A stretch of DNA of 64,000 bases from Stentor coeruleus (lineage: Eukaryota > Ciliophora > Heterotrichea > Heterotrichida > Stentoridae). A program made the translations under genes and the position numbers. Positions 1-9,147 of this stretch are shown one piece after another. Numbering within the stretch: position 1 is the stretch's first letter; each line of letters opens with the position of its first letter. Location: contig MPUH01000166.1 of the NCBI GenBank assembly GCA_001970955.1, forward strand, positions 27,664 through 91,663. The letters are read 5' to 3'. The notes under the pieces were generated by a model that saw only the letters and a list, made by a program, of their open reading frames with translations, did not search any database and had not been told where the DNA came from.

Positions 1-138
1 AAATTCCCTAATAATTACTTACAAAACTTCTTAACCTCTTTCTTTTACCATATTCTTATTACTAAAAATCTTCTAATCTATGCTTTAAACAATTTAATAA
101 TAGAATTAATCATATTGGAATAAAAGTATTATAAATAA

Positions 139-579
139 ATGGCTAAACAAGAGGATAGCTTAATTCCTATTAAGTGCACTTACTCAAACTGCTCCAAATT
201 ACTTAGTTCCAAGTACAATTTAAGACGTCATATTAAATTTTGTCATCAAGGATTTCGCCCATTTGAATGCTCGATTTGTTATAAAAGGTTTTCATCAAAG
301 CAAAACAAAATTGAGCATTACCGTTTACAACACTCTTATTCAATGAAACTAGCTGAAGAAAATAATGTTTCTGATAAAATGATTAAAATTGATATTGAAA
401 TTCCAAAACTCACAATATTACTTAGAAAATCTTATGACCCAGATATTAGACCTTTATCTAAAATTGAAAGACTTTATCTTTATCCAGATAAATCTCAGTT
501 GATTTACTTGTCTGGAATTGGAATTGAAGAACCTTGTGAAGTTGTTTTACCAAGTTTTGCTGAAATCGACAAAGTTTAA
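139..579 (+). CDS. C2H2 zinc-finger protein, 146 aa
   Basis: Two adjacent C2H2 fingers lie near the N terminus. The first (about residues 13-36) has spacing C-x4-C-x12-H-x4-H, and the second (about residues 44-65) has C-x2-C-x12-H-x4-H. The linker between them carries a Gly-Phe-Arg-Pro-Phe-Glu stretch close to the classical TGEKPY linker, which favours nucleic-acid binding. The remaining 80 residues have no recognised domain and include a basic-hydrophobic stretch with several Tyr. The ATG follows an AT-rich leader and is the first in frame. Finger assignment is firm; the role (transcription factor or RNA-binding protein) is inference. Confidence 0.85.
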   Translation: MAKQEDSLIPIKCTYSNCSKLLSSKYNLRRHIKFCHQGFRPFECSICYKRFSSKQNKIEHYRLQHSYSMKLAEENNVSDKMIKIDIEIPKLTILLRKSYDPDIRPLSKIERLYLYPDKSQLIYLSGIGIEEPCEVVLPSFAEIDKV

Positions 580-814
580 ATTTTATAAACATAATAAATT
601 ACATAAAAAGTAGGGTTTTTAAAGGATGATTGAAGAGAAGTTAAAGTTTTTATGGTGAAAAAATCTGGGTTTAGGTATTGAAATTTTTTATAGCTTTAGG
701 GATTGTGGCAAATTTTTTGAAAAAACCTAAAAATATAAAGGATATTAATGAAATATGTATATAATTTTATGTGATTTAGGATTTACATGGGTTTTAATGT
801 AAATACAATATAAG

Positions 815-1948
815 TTATTTCATTGTTGTTAAAGTGTCAAGCATTAATTGCCAGGACCTTGAACGAAATCTGAGGTCTTTATAGGTTTGATTATCTTTAA
901 TATTTTTCTTAACAGACCTATCAAATCCAAACAGCGGGATCACAAGTACTTCATTGTATATCAATAAACCTACAGCTAGGATAAAAGCAGCTAATGGTTC
1001 AAAAGGATTAAAACCTGCAGTGGTAAAAATAGCTAGAGAAAGAGCCCAAACAATAATCATCCTTCCTGAATCAAGAGTACAAAACGAAAGAGAATCATTG
1101 ATTTTAATAGTTTTGACCATGAAAAAGTTAAAAATAGATATCGATATCGTGAACATAACTAAAAAATAAGCTATTTCACTTCTTCTATCTATATCTTTAA
1201 ATGGAGCTTCTAAACTATTTTTTGGGTCATTTGGGTCAAGCAGATAATGTAAAGGTACATAGCTTACAAGACATATAATAATTCCAGTAAGCCCTTTAAT
1301 CCCAACAACTTCTTCAGGTTCAATTTCTATATTCCACATAAAATATTCTATAGAAATAACATCTAAAGTGTGGAAAATCTGTGAAATAAACATAAAGAAA
1401 AAGCCAATTGTTTCATTATCTCCCCATACTTTGCTTTCTGATGATGTATAAAATACAATCACACCAATCATTAGCATCCCTATAAGGATTATAATTAAAC
1501 CAAGAATTTGATGCCGATACGTATTCCTTTTCATCACAAATTTCCTAAACAAAAATATAAAAAATATCAAAAGCATCTTAAAACCCATAATTGCTGCAGT
1601 TGATAAATAATTGTAGCTGGTCGCTTGGAGAAATGAGTCGATAAAATCGCAAAAAGCGGTAAAGATAAATATTTTCTTCCCAAACCTCTGCAATTTATTT
1701 GGTGGTTGTATCGAATATCGTCTTGTTGATTTAAAATCGTCGTTTCTTATACAAATTTTTTTCCCATATACAATAAAATAGCACAAAAACTCTCCTATAA
1801 ACATAAAAGCTACTTGAAAAAGCGCATATGTAAAATTTAACTTATCAAGATAACTAACAGTAAGTGTTGACCAAGTTCCAGATGCCATTGTCCCGAAAAT
1901 ACATAATAATTGTAGTCTTTTATAAACTTTTTTATCTTTATCTGCCAT
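815..1948 (-). CDS. SLC35F6-like drug/metabolite-type transporter, 377 aa
   Basis: A polytopic membrane protein with roughly nine or ten hydrophobic segments across its length. Features of the SLC35F group are visible: an early segment near residues 100-130 with a CDFIDSFLQ..YNYLS pattern, a QIFHTLDVISIEYFMW pattern around residues 190-205 where family members have an FQ..EE-type motif, and a C-terminal hydrophobic pair followed by a basic tail. The family moves nucleotide-sugar-like or other small substrates across endomembranes or the lysosome. The substrate cannot be read from sequence. It is transcribed away from the neighbour at 2081. Start is the ATG at 1948; the Lys/Asp-rich N terminus suits a cytosolic start. 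Confidence 0.65.
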   Translation of the reverse strand: MADKDKKVYKRLQLLCIFGTMASGTWSTLTVSYLDKLNFTYALFQVAFMFIGEFLCYFIVYGKKICIRNDDFKSTRRYSIQPPNKLQRFGKKIFIFTAFCDFIDSFLQATSYNYLSTAAIMGFKMLLIFFIFLFRKFVMKRNTYRHQILGLIIILIGMLMIGVIVFYTSSESKVWGDNETIGFFFMFISQIFHTLDVISIEYFMWNIEIEPEEVVGIKGLTGIIICLVSYVPLHYLLDPNDPKNSLEAPFKDIDRRSEIAYFLVMFTISISIFNFFMVKTIKINDSLSFCTLDSGRMIIVWALSLAIFTTAGFNPFEPLAAFILAVGLLIYNEVLVIPLFGFDRSVKKNIKDNQTYKDLRFRSRSWQLMLDTLTTMK

Positions 1949-2080
1949 ATACTATTATTAAGACATTTATTTATATGGGTTTTCTAATCAAAAGTCTTAT
2001 TATGTAAATTTATTATTTAATATTTTACTATATAATGAGTCTTATATCATTATGCTATTTGTAGTTTAATATATATTATA

Positions 2081-2527
2081 ATGAATAGTGAATTTGAAAT
2101 AGAACCCCTTGATGATGAAGGAAGAACTTTTCAATCTAAACTCAACTCGCTTTTTGCTGCAAATCAGTTTGAAGCAGCTTTAAAAGAAATTTATAACAGG
2201 AGAGAAGAATTTCAATTTACTTTCACTCTTACACCTTCGCAAGCTACTTTGTCCCAGCCTAATAATACATTTGTTATAGGAAGAGCTGCACCTGCACCTG
2301 TTGGATTGCCGGTGGGACCTGGACTAAATGTGACTATTCCCCAAAATTATGCGAATCAAAAATCAATTTATGTTGGGTCTAACAGTGCCCAAAAACCCTT
2401 AGGTGGAATGATTGTAGTAGGCAAACAAGGAGTCAAGCCTTTAAATATCATACAGGGTGCAGTCATAAATCAAGGTGCTTTAGGTGGTGGAATAAAAAAT
2501 CAATTAAATCAATATAGACCTTATTAG
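2081..2527 (+). CDS. Hypothetical protein, 148 aa, Gly/Gln/Asn-rich C-terminal half
   Basis: Not recognised. The first 45 residues are acidic-amphipathic and probably helical. The rest is low-complexity, rich in Gly, Asn, Gln, Pro and small hydrophobics, with no Cys and no charged clusters, and ends in Gln-Tyr-Arg-Pro-Tyr. There is no signal peptide or membrane segment. The composition resembles a disordered tail. It is divergently arranged with the transporter at 815-1948, with a 132-base shared upstream region. Codon use and the clean ATG support a real gene. Confidence 0.6.
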   Translation: MNSEFEIEPLDDEGRTFQSKLNSLFAANQFEAALKEIYNRREEFQFTFTLTPSQATLSQPNNTFVIGRAAPAPVGLPVGPGLNVTIPQNYANQKSIYVGSNSAQKPLGGMIVVGKQGVKPLNIIQGAVINQGALGGGIKNQLNQYRPY

Positions 2528-3644
2528 ATAAGCAATAAACTTATATATCGTTATGGGCCCTAGTGTGTTTTGTTGTATAAATAAATTGAAATATAAAAAA
2601 ATGTAGACAAATATGGTATATAAAACTGGTTATTTTTTATGAATAAAATGATAAAGAGATCCTTAATTTTCATAAGTGGTTGTGTAAAGTGAGAAAATCA
2701 TGATTAGAAGGCTATTCTAGTTAAAACCTAGATATGGTAAACTATTCATACATTCCAAACTTTCTTGTTTTACCAAAAAAAAACTAACAAGATAAATGGC
2801 TCAGAAGCTCAATGTTAGTCTGATTAAAAAAAAGCTTAATTATAATCATAACAAAAAATCATATAATTCAAAAAGCATATCATGTTATTACTAATCGTAA
2901 ATTCTCTAAAGTAATTTTTAGTTTCTTAAATTTCAGTAAATATTATCATATTAATAGAAATCATTAGAATAAATTCCCCATATGTTATATTCTGAAATTT
3001 ATGGTTTTATAAAGAATTATCTCAAAAATATCAGTAGTTTTTTTAGAATATCATACACACTTTACCTTTTTCCTTTAGTTGTTTTGATATATTTAGTTTT
3101 TATTATATAATTATTACAGAATTATTTGTTATTTTAAAGCTAATCTTTTATATATATAAATTTATGATAGAGAAGATGATAATACTGAAAAACAAAAATT
3201 TATAAGAAAAAGAAGAAGGGAAACGTGAAAAGAAATGATGAGAAAATGGAAATATGCTTGAGAAGTAATGAAATATATGTTAAGGAACTAAGATGGATTA
3301 AGCTGTTGAAAAAAAAAAATGTAAGATTAGGGTTAAAGTTATTGAAGTTAATATATAAGAAAAACTATATTTTTTTTCTCTTTTCAAAAATAAACTTTTT
3401 ACTTTCACTAGGAAAAATATACAGTCAAATACCTCTACTTCTTATCCGATCTATATTTTCTTAATAAAACTTTGAAAAAAACCCTACAAAGATACCGTAA
3501 ATGTTTAAAAATCCCAAACAGATACTTTTAAAAAAGAAAAAAAATGAGCTTAACTCTTCAAGATATAAAAAAACTCAGATTTCAATAAACATGACTTGAA
3601 AAAACAGTTGTTTTCTAATTTCTAATTGTTATCTATTAAATAAT
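2528..3644. other. Intergenic, nothing assignable
   Basis: About 1.1 kb of AT-rich DNA. The only open frame, around 3225-3464, has Lys/Leu/Ile-dominated composition typical of translated AT-rich noise. No tRNA-like or repeat structure was seen. Confidence 0.5.
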
Positions 3645-4154
3645 TCAGTATTTAACGCTTGAAGATTTGACTAGAATTATATTTTCTTTGTCACAGTCTG
3701 GAATATAACTACATGCTAAAATATTCAATTTTGGTTTTAATCCTAAGATATTTTCTTCAATATTTTCTTTTACTTGTTGAAAAAAGTTGCTTTGTTTAAG
3801 AAACTTGTTAAGTTTTATACGTTGAGGAATAGTCTTAATAGCGTTCTGAATTTCGTCGTTAAGACTTGCATCATTGAAAAGCTTAGACAAGTTGCACGGT
3901 TGAGAGATTTCTTCATCTAAACACTTTTTTTTCATATAAGAATATAATCTGCTTTGTGGAGGTGGTTCATGTGGTGAAGGAGTTGATTTCCTAGAATAGT
4001 TTGAATTTTTATGATAAATTTCATAAGTATTTTTCACACTATATGGTGATGAATAATATGAATCTTTTTCCTCAAGTACATCTAATATACTTTTGGGTAG
4101 TAAGTATCCAAGATCTTCTCTTTGTACTCCAATTATGATTTTGTTTCTATTCAT
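3645..4154 (-). CDS. Hypothetical protein, 169 aa
   Basis: Not recognised. The frame is open from 4193, but the first 13 residues are a hydrophobic AT-derived stretch, and the ATG at 4154 (Met-Asn-Arg-Asn-Lys) looks the better start. The protein has a Ser/Pro/Tyr-rich middle (about residues 40-75) that looks disordered, then a helical basic segment. No membrane span or known motif was seen. It converges with the gene-free region on its left and has no close partner. Confidence 0.5.
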   Translation of the reverse strand: MNRNKIIIGVQREDLGYLLPKSILDVLEEKDSYYSSPYSVKNTYEIYHKNSNYSRKSTPSPHEPPPQSRLYSYMKKKCLDEEISQPCNLSKLFNDASLNDEIQNAIKTIPQRIKLNKFLKQSNFFQQVKENIEENILGLKPKLNILACSYIPDCDKENIILVKSSSVKY

Positions 4155-4193
4155 AAAACTGTTTATATTTAAAAATATGAATAAATTAATCAT

Positions 4194-5026
4194 TCATTTA
4201 ACAATAATAATTTTGAATTTAAACAGAATTTTTACTATGAATTATGAATTGAGAATTTCTATATAAAAAAGTTTATGCTTTTTGTATTTCGGCTAACTTT
4301 TAAGGATATTTTTTATAAGATTTTTATGTTGTTAGAAGATAAATAATTTACTTTTTTTTTTGATTATTAAAGATAGATAATGATTAAAAAGAAGGTTTTA
4401 TGATAGATTGTGATAATAAATACTTATTATTTGGTTTTATAGGCTAATTTTGAATTTTTAAATGTAGTAAAAATAGAAAATGTATAAAAACTGTTATTAG
4501 AAAATATTAGAAGTAAAAAACTTAATAATAGTTTATATATTGAAATCATTAAGATTATAATAGTAGAAATATTTTAGATATAAAATAATTTTATCAACCC
4601 TTATCATATGATTATTTTTAATAACTTTATTTTTATCACCATTTATCTTCCACCAAACAAAACTTTTCATATATCATAATATTTTATTATAAATTAAGGA
4701 ATTAACTGTTGCTTAAAAAAGCAGTCCTTTTCTTGAGATGCTCATTTTTTAAATATTCAAATTATTTTTATTATTTTGTACTATTTTCTTTTTCTTATAA
4801 ATTTTCTCTNTTATTATTTTGTACTATTTTCTTTTTCTTATAAATTTTCTCTATAAATTTCTTTATTCATCTATCGATTTCTTTTCATTCGTTTATATTT
4901 TTGTTTCTTTAAATTTCTTCTTCATATCTTTTTCCCCCAATTTGATTTTTTTCAATATTATATTTCTTTACTATTTTCTAAAGGATCATATCATCATATA
5001 TAAACTCACAACTATAACCAAACTAT
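4194..5026. other. Intergenic with an assembly junction
   Basis: AT-rich, with no supported gene. A single N at 4810 is flanked by identical 42-base sequences (4768-4809 and 4811-4852), so one copy is probably artificial. The open frame over 4819-5058 is Phe/Tyr/Leu noise and overlaps the end of the gene at 5027. Confidence 0.6.
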
Positions 5027-6688
5027 TTAAACTTTGTTTAAATTACAATAAACTGTAGCATCCTGTGACTTGCTTTTATTATGAACGACTTTAATTCTCG
5101 AATTCATAAGGAAACTTGGTGGTACTCCTCTAATCAGATCTTTTTTTACATGCAAAATCTTATCTTTAAAGTTTTTTTTTTTAGAAGGTGGGCAGACAGC
5201 ATATTTTAAAAATGTGCTACTAATAATATATTGCCCATCACAATCTCTAATCCCATATCCAGGTTCAATTTTCCTTTCCTGTTTTTTTTTATTACTAACA
5301 CTATTGATAAGCCTAGGGATTTTCATATTTAAAAAGTTCCTTCTAATCCCTTTTCTACTTGTCAAAGCATTATTATGTTCTAAAACATCCTTAAAATTCC
5401 CATCAAAACTCAAAGCTTCTAAATTTGATTGGCCTAAAAGACTAATTTCTTTTTTCTTATTAACCACATCAATAGTCTTGCAAGCAAAATCGTCTATATA
5501 ATTTGATCTCTTCTCAAGCCATTCTTTATTAATATAAAAGTTCTTTGAATTCTCATCACAAATATCAGTTCTTACAAGTTTACTTATAAAATCCCCTTTT
5601 GTCACATATAAAACCTCAGCTGTAGCCGATATACACATACATGAAAATTGTCTATAATCATTCCCACTAAGGATTTCTTCAGCACCAAGGATTTCCTTTT
5701 CGCTTTTAATAACCAAATCCATACTTTTATTATGACTTGGAATAACTCTAAACTTAAAACCTTTTTTCTGATCACAAATTGTTTGTGTATCTGAATTTTT
5801 TTTTATATATTGGGTTATTTTAAAATCCCCTTTTTTAATAAAATATACTGCTGATGGAGCTTCGAATTGCTTATAAAGGTATTGGTCTTTGTATAAAATT
5901 TTGGTTTTGAAAAGGTTTGAAATTTTCAATATGTTTGCCCGAGGCCAGTTATGAAATAAAGAGACGTTGTGAAGAAATTCACAGTTTTCGTGGGTGATTT
6001 TGTCTTTGGTTTCTTGGAATATTCTTAGGAATTCCTTTTTGCTAAGTATCGCAACATAAAGATTTGTTTTGGCTAATGCGTTTATATATCGAGGTTTTTC
6101 GTTAAAAAAACACTCATATCCAAAATCGTCACCTACAGTTAATGATTTGATTTCAGCATGTCGACCACTAAAATCTCCTTGTATTATAAAGTCCATTAGT
6201 CCTGTGCTTTCTTGTTCTAGTTTAGTTTTTTTAAAGTTTTCATTGTCTGAATCAGAAAAAACACTGTATCTACGTCTTGAATAATCATTCATCATATCTG
6301 ATGTTATGTTTACTAATCGATTTCTTGGCCTTAGGGTGTTAGATTTTTCATTGAGGGAACTTTCTGATGAATCTGAGCTTAAGTTTGGGTTTTCTGTATG
6401 TTTGCTGGTAGTGTGTGAAAAAGATGCTTGACCTTTGAGGATTATGTAGTAATTATTATCAAAGTCACCTTTTTCGTAAAGATAATGACCTTTGATAAAT
6501 TTCATAAGTTTAAAGCTTTTTACACAGGCAAACTGCATTGCGTGGGTGTATTTGGTTTTGAGTTTTGAGAGGAAATTAGCCCCAATTAGAATATTGGAGA
6601 GTTCGATGTGATGGTCTTCATTTTTTTCACTGTTTGGAATGCTTAAGATTTCTCTGGCCTTGTTCCAATCAAATATTGATTCTTTCAT
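5027..6688 (-). CDS. Cyclic-nucleotide-binding-domain protein, 553 aa
   Basis: Two cNMP-binding beta-barrels are recognisable. The first (about residues 45-235) has the glycine turn YEKGDFDNNYYIILKG and a phosphate-cassette-like stretch ending in PRYINALA. It is interrupted by a Ser/Asn-rich insert of about 90 residues. The second (about 240-370) has AVYFIKKGDF and a cassette containing GNDYRQFSC. In both, the Gly-Glu of the canonical FGE(L/I)AL cassette is altered (FGYEC and GAEE), while an Arg remains. Ligand binding may therefore be weak or lost. There is no kinase or channel domain, and the C-terminal 180 residues are basic. A PKA-R-like or ciliary scaffold role is inference. Confidence 0.75.
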   Translation of the reverse strand: MKESIFDWNKAREILSIPNSEKNEDHHIELSNILIGANFLSKLKTKYTHAMQFACVKSFKLMKFIKGHYLYEKGDFDNNYYIILKGQASFSHTTSKHTENPNLSSDSSESSLNEKSNTLRPRNRLVNITSDMMNDYSRRRYSVFSDSDNENFKKTKLEQESTGLMDFIIQGDFSGRHAEIKSLTVGDDFGYECFFNEKPRYINALAKTNLYVAILSKKEFLRIFQETKDKITHENCEFLHNVSLFHNWPRANILKISNLFKTKILYKDQYLYKQFEAPSAVYFIKKGDFKITQYIKKNSDTQTICDQKKGFKFRVIPSHNKSMDLVIKSEKEILGAEEILSGNDYRQFSCMCISATAEVLYVTKGDFISKLVRTDICDENSKNFYINKEWLEKRSNYIDDFACKTIDVVNKKKEISLLGQSNLEALSFDGNFKDVLEHNNALTSRKGIRRNFLNMKIPRLINSVSNKKKQERKIEPGYGIRDCDGQYIISSTFLKYAVCPPSKKKNFKDKILHVKKDLIRGVPPSFLMNSRIKVVHNKSKSQDATVYCNLNKV

Positions 6689-6937
6689 TTATAAAAGGAA
6701 TATTTTTTTTTGAGTCATAAAGTTATTAGAAATTATGGTTAAGGTATTATATCCTAAGTGAGGTTTTTATGTTCTTAAGATTTTTTAGTTTAATTTTTTT
6801 GGTCAAAGCGGATTGGATTATTATTTTATGTTTTAAAATTTATGTACTTTTGCATTTACTCTTTCTTAATAACTTCCTATAAATTTTTGTTACAAAACAA
6901 GCATTATAATCCAGCATCAGGTAGCAAATATTAAAAA

Positions 6938-7732
6938 ATGGATAGGACAAATCATCCTTTAGACAAGTTTTTTTTAGTCCCTGTTGATGGGCTTAGATTC
7001 TTAGGGTTTGAATGTGTTATTGGTCTAGTCTCTAGTCTTATTATATCATTGACTTCAGTCTTTTATATAATTCTACATCCAACGTGTCTTATTTGTGATT
7101 CTGTTATGTCAACTTGGCTTATGCTAATTTCTGGTCTTAGATTTATTGATGTCCCAATCAAAATCTTTGTCTTGTGCAGAATTTATAATCTTTCTAAAAG
7201 AATTAATCATGAAGATAGGAGGTTTATGATAAGAAGACTTATGGATCTTGTTCGAAGTGGACTTTTTACTTTACAAGGAGTCGTTAATTATTTATCGTAT
7301 TTTGTATTTGTTATAGGAATTATGAGGATTAAACAAAAGAATGATTGTAGCGATTCACAATTTTATCAGTTTTGTCTTGCTGTTATGATAACATTTACTC
7401 TTAGGCTTATAATTGGAGCAGTAAATTACAAATACGAAGAGAGGAAAGTGATAAATAGAGGGGTGCCTGAATTTACACAGTTTTTTAAGCATGGGGCTAC
7501 TCTGCATGATATTGAAAGTGTAAGGCTAATAACAGTTAATGAAGAAAATGCTAAAATATTAAGAGACTTATGCGCTATTTGTACTGAAGAATTCTCAAGT
7601 AGAGAAGAAGTAAGAATACTTCCATGCTCCGATTCTCATAATTTCCATAAAGATTGTATTGATAGGTGGCTTATACAGAAAGATGCATGCCCACTTTGTG
7701 GAGTATCAATAAGAAAGCTTAAATCTTCATAG
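6938..7732 (+). CDS. Membrane RING-H2 E3 ubiquitin ligase-like protein, 264 aa
   Basis: Four hydrophobic segments occupy roughly residues 18-185. A cytosolic linker follows, then a C-terminal RING-H2 domain starting at Cys212: C-x2-C, about 14 residues, C, H-x2-H region (SHNFHKDC), then C-P-L-C. The conserved Trp in IDRWL before the last Cys pair is present, as expected for E2-binding RING-H2 domains. Topology and domain order match plant and ciliate RING-H2 membrane ligases. Substrates are unknown. Start is the first in-frame ATG. Confidence 0.85.
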   Translation: MDRTNHPLDKFFLVPVDGLRFLGFECVIGLVSSLIISLTSVFYIILHPTCLICDSVMSTWLMLISGLRFIDVPIKIFVLCRIYNLSKRINHEDRRFMIRRLMDLVRSGLFTLQGVVNYLSYFVFVIGIMRIKQKNDCSDSQFYQFCLAVMITFTLRLIIGAVNYKYEERKVINRGVPEFTQFFKHGATLHDIESVRLITVNEENAKILRDLCAICTEEFSSREEVRILPCSDSHNFHKDCIDRWLIQKDACPLCGVSIRKLKSS

Positions 7733-7850
7733 ACTATTTTTCTATTTGATAAAGATAAATTAAGATATTAGTTCTGAAATTTGGATTTTATTAATAAAAT
7801 TTCCTTACCCCACTCTTAATACCATTACCTAATCCATAATTTACCATAAT

Positions 7851-8615
7851 ATGCAACTTAGTAAGCCATTCGGTGATCCTTCAAGGTACGCAATAACAGT
7901 CTTAGATTTTATATCCCAACATAAACTTCCATATAGTCCATATGTTCCTATTCTCTATACTCAAGATATCAATATAATACCTGATATGTATCCACCTAAA
8001 CCCCCAGATCGATCACAATTATATAGACACCTTAATCCTCCAGAAGAAAATCCATGGATTGGTGGGGTCCCAATAGGAAAAATTATATGCCAAAAAGAAA
8101 CAGAATTGCATAGGCTTATTATAAAACAATATAAACACAAAATATCATCAGAAATTTATAACCCTCCTTTTCATAAAACATATCTTTGGAAAGATTTTGG
8201 TGGAGAAAGTCAAGCTATTTCAGCTTTAAATACAGATCAAAAGGAATTTTGTGATAAGTATAATGCTTGGAGAAATCAATATAGGATAAGATATTGTGAG
8301 CTTACTGATATGTTTTTTTTACAAGTTAGGGTGAATCATTTCTTCCCTTATGCATGTTTTGAATGTGATATTGAAGATATACAGGGTATTTTCACTCATA
8401 ATTGGTATTTACATGCTGTGGAATATTTGGATGAATATGAGGAAAATCTGATAAGACATCATATAGTGCAAAAAACTTTCGATGGCAAAAATATTAAAAA
8501 AGGTATTAGTATAACGAGATTTTTGTATCCAAGTGGGCAATATATACCGTATGATAACAATGTTTTAAACTGTAGAAGGTCAAATTTAGCCCCCCCAACA
8601 AAGATTAGATATTAA
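7851..8615 (+). CDS. Hypothetical protein, 254 aa, Tyr/Pro-rich
   Basis: Not recognised. A soluble protein rich in Tyr, Pro, His and Trp, with no membrane segment and no low-complexity run. The even composition and regular aromatic spacing suggest a folded domain. The middle contains an YLWKDFGGES motif and the C terminus is basic. It lies 118 bases after the RING-H2 gene on the same strand. The stop directly abuts an assembly duplication at 8616-8704. Confidence 0.65.
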   Translation: MQLSKPFGDPSRYAITVLDFISQHKLPYSPYVPILYTQDINIIPDMYPPKPPDRSQLYRHLNPPEENPWIGGVPIGKIICQKETELHRLIIKQYKHKISSEIYNPPFHKTYLWKDFGGESQAISALNTDQKEFCDKYNAWRNQYRIRYCELTDMFFLQVRVNHFFPYACFECDIEDIQGIFTHNWYLHAVEYLDEYEENLIRHHIVQKTFDGKNIKKGISITRFLYPSGQYIPYDNNVLNCRRSNLAPPTKIRY

Positions 8616-9147
8616 TTTAGATTTCATTCACCCATTTATGGATTTACATTTAAAACTTANTTTAGATTTCATTCACCCATTTATGGATTTACATTTAAAA
8701 CTTAGATTATGAATAGTTTCCAGATTACATTTTCAAAAGGGAATATTCAGATGGTTAGTTAGTGTTATGGTGGCATGATTTAAACCGTTTTAATCGAGGC
8801 TTGTTAGTCTAACGATATCTTTCTTTAGCCTGGTTCTGTACGTTAAACCATTCTCTGTCGTTAATTACGTAGCTTTTTACATTTTAAAGAGATCTTTGCT
8901 GTTCCTTTTCTTTAGTTTCAAGATGATATATTCAAATCTTGTTTAAACTTATTCTTCTTAAAAAATCAGCTTACTTTAGGTATATTTTGAAATTCTTATT
9001 GTGTTTATAGCAAACTAAGCATTTAGTTCTATAATAATATATGCTAAATGCAAATAAAAAAATATTGGCTATTCAAACTTAATACAAGAATTTTAGGTAA
9101 ATATATTAAAGTAAAGTTTTATATAATATAATTACTCATCCGGTAAA
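8616..9147. other. Intergenic: assembly duplication plus a CpG-containing island
   Basis: An identical 44-base sequence lies on both sides of the N at 8660 (8616-8659 and 8661-8704), so one copy is probably artificial. Positions about 8750-8900 are markedly less AT-rich than other spacers here and contain several CpG steps and small inverted repeats, for example GTTAG/CTAAC near 8807-8818. I do not recognise it as a tRNA, U-snRNA or SRP RNA. Confidence 0.45.

Noticed and set aside
3225-3464. Possible 79-residue gene
   Set aside because: Composition is Lys/Leu/Ile noise from AT-rich DNA, with no domain or neighbour logic.
4819-5058. Possible 79-residue membrane protein
   Set aside because: Phe/Tyr/Leu runs from T-rich sequence, partly created by the assembly duplication, and overlapping a better gene.
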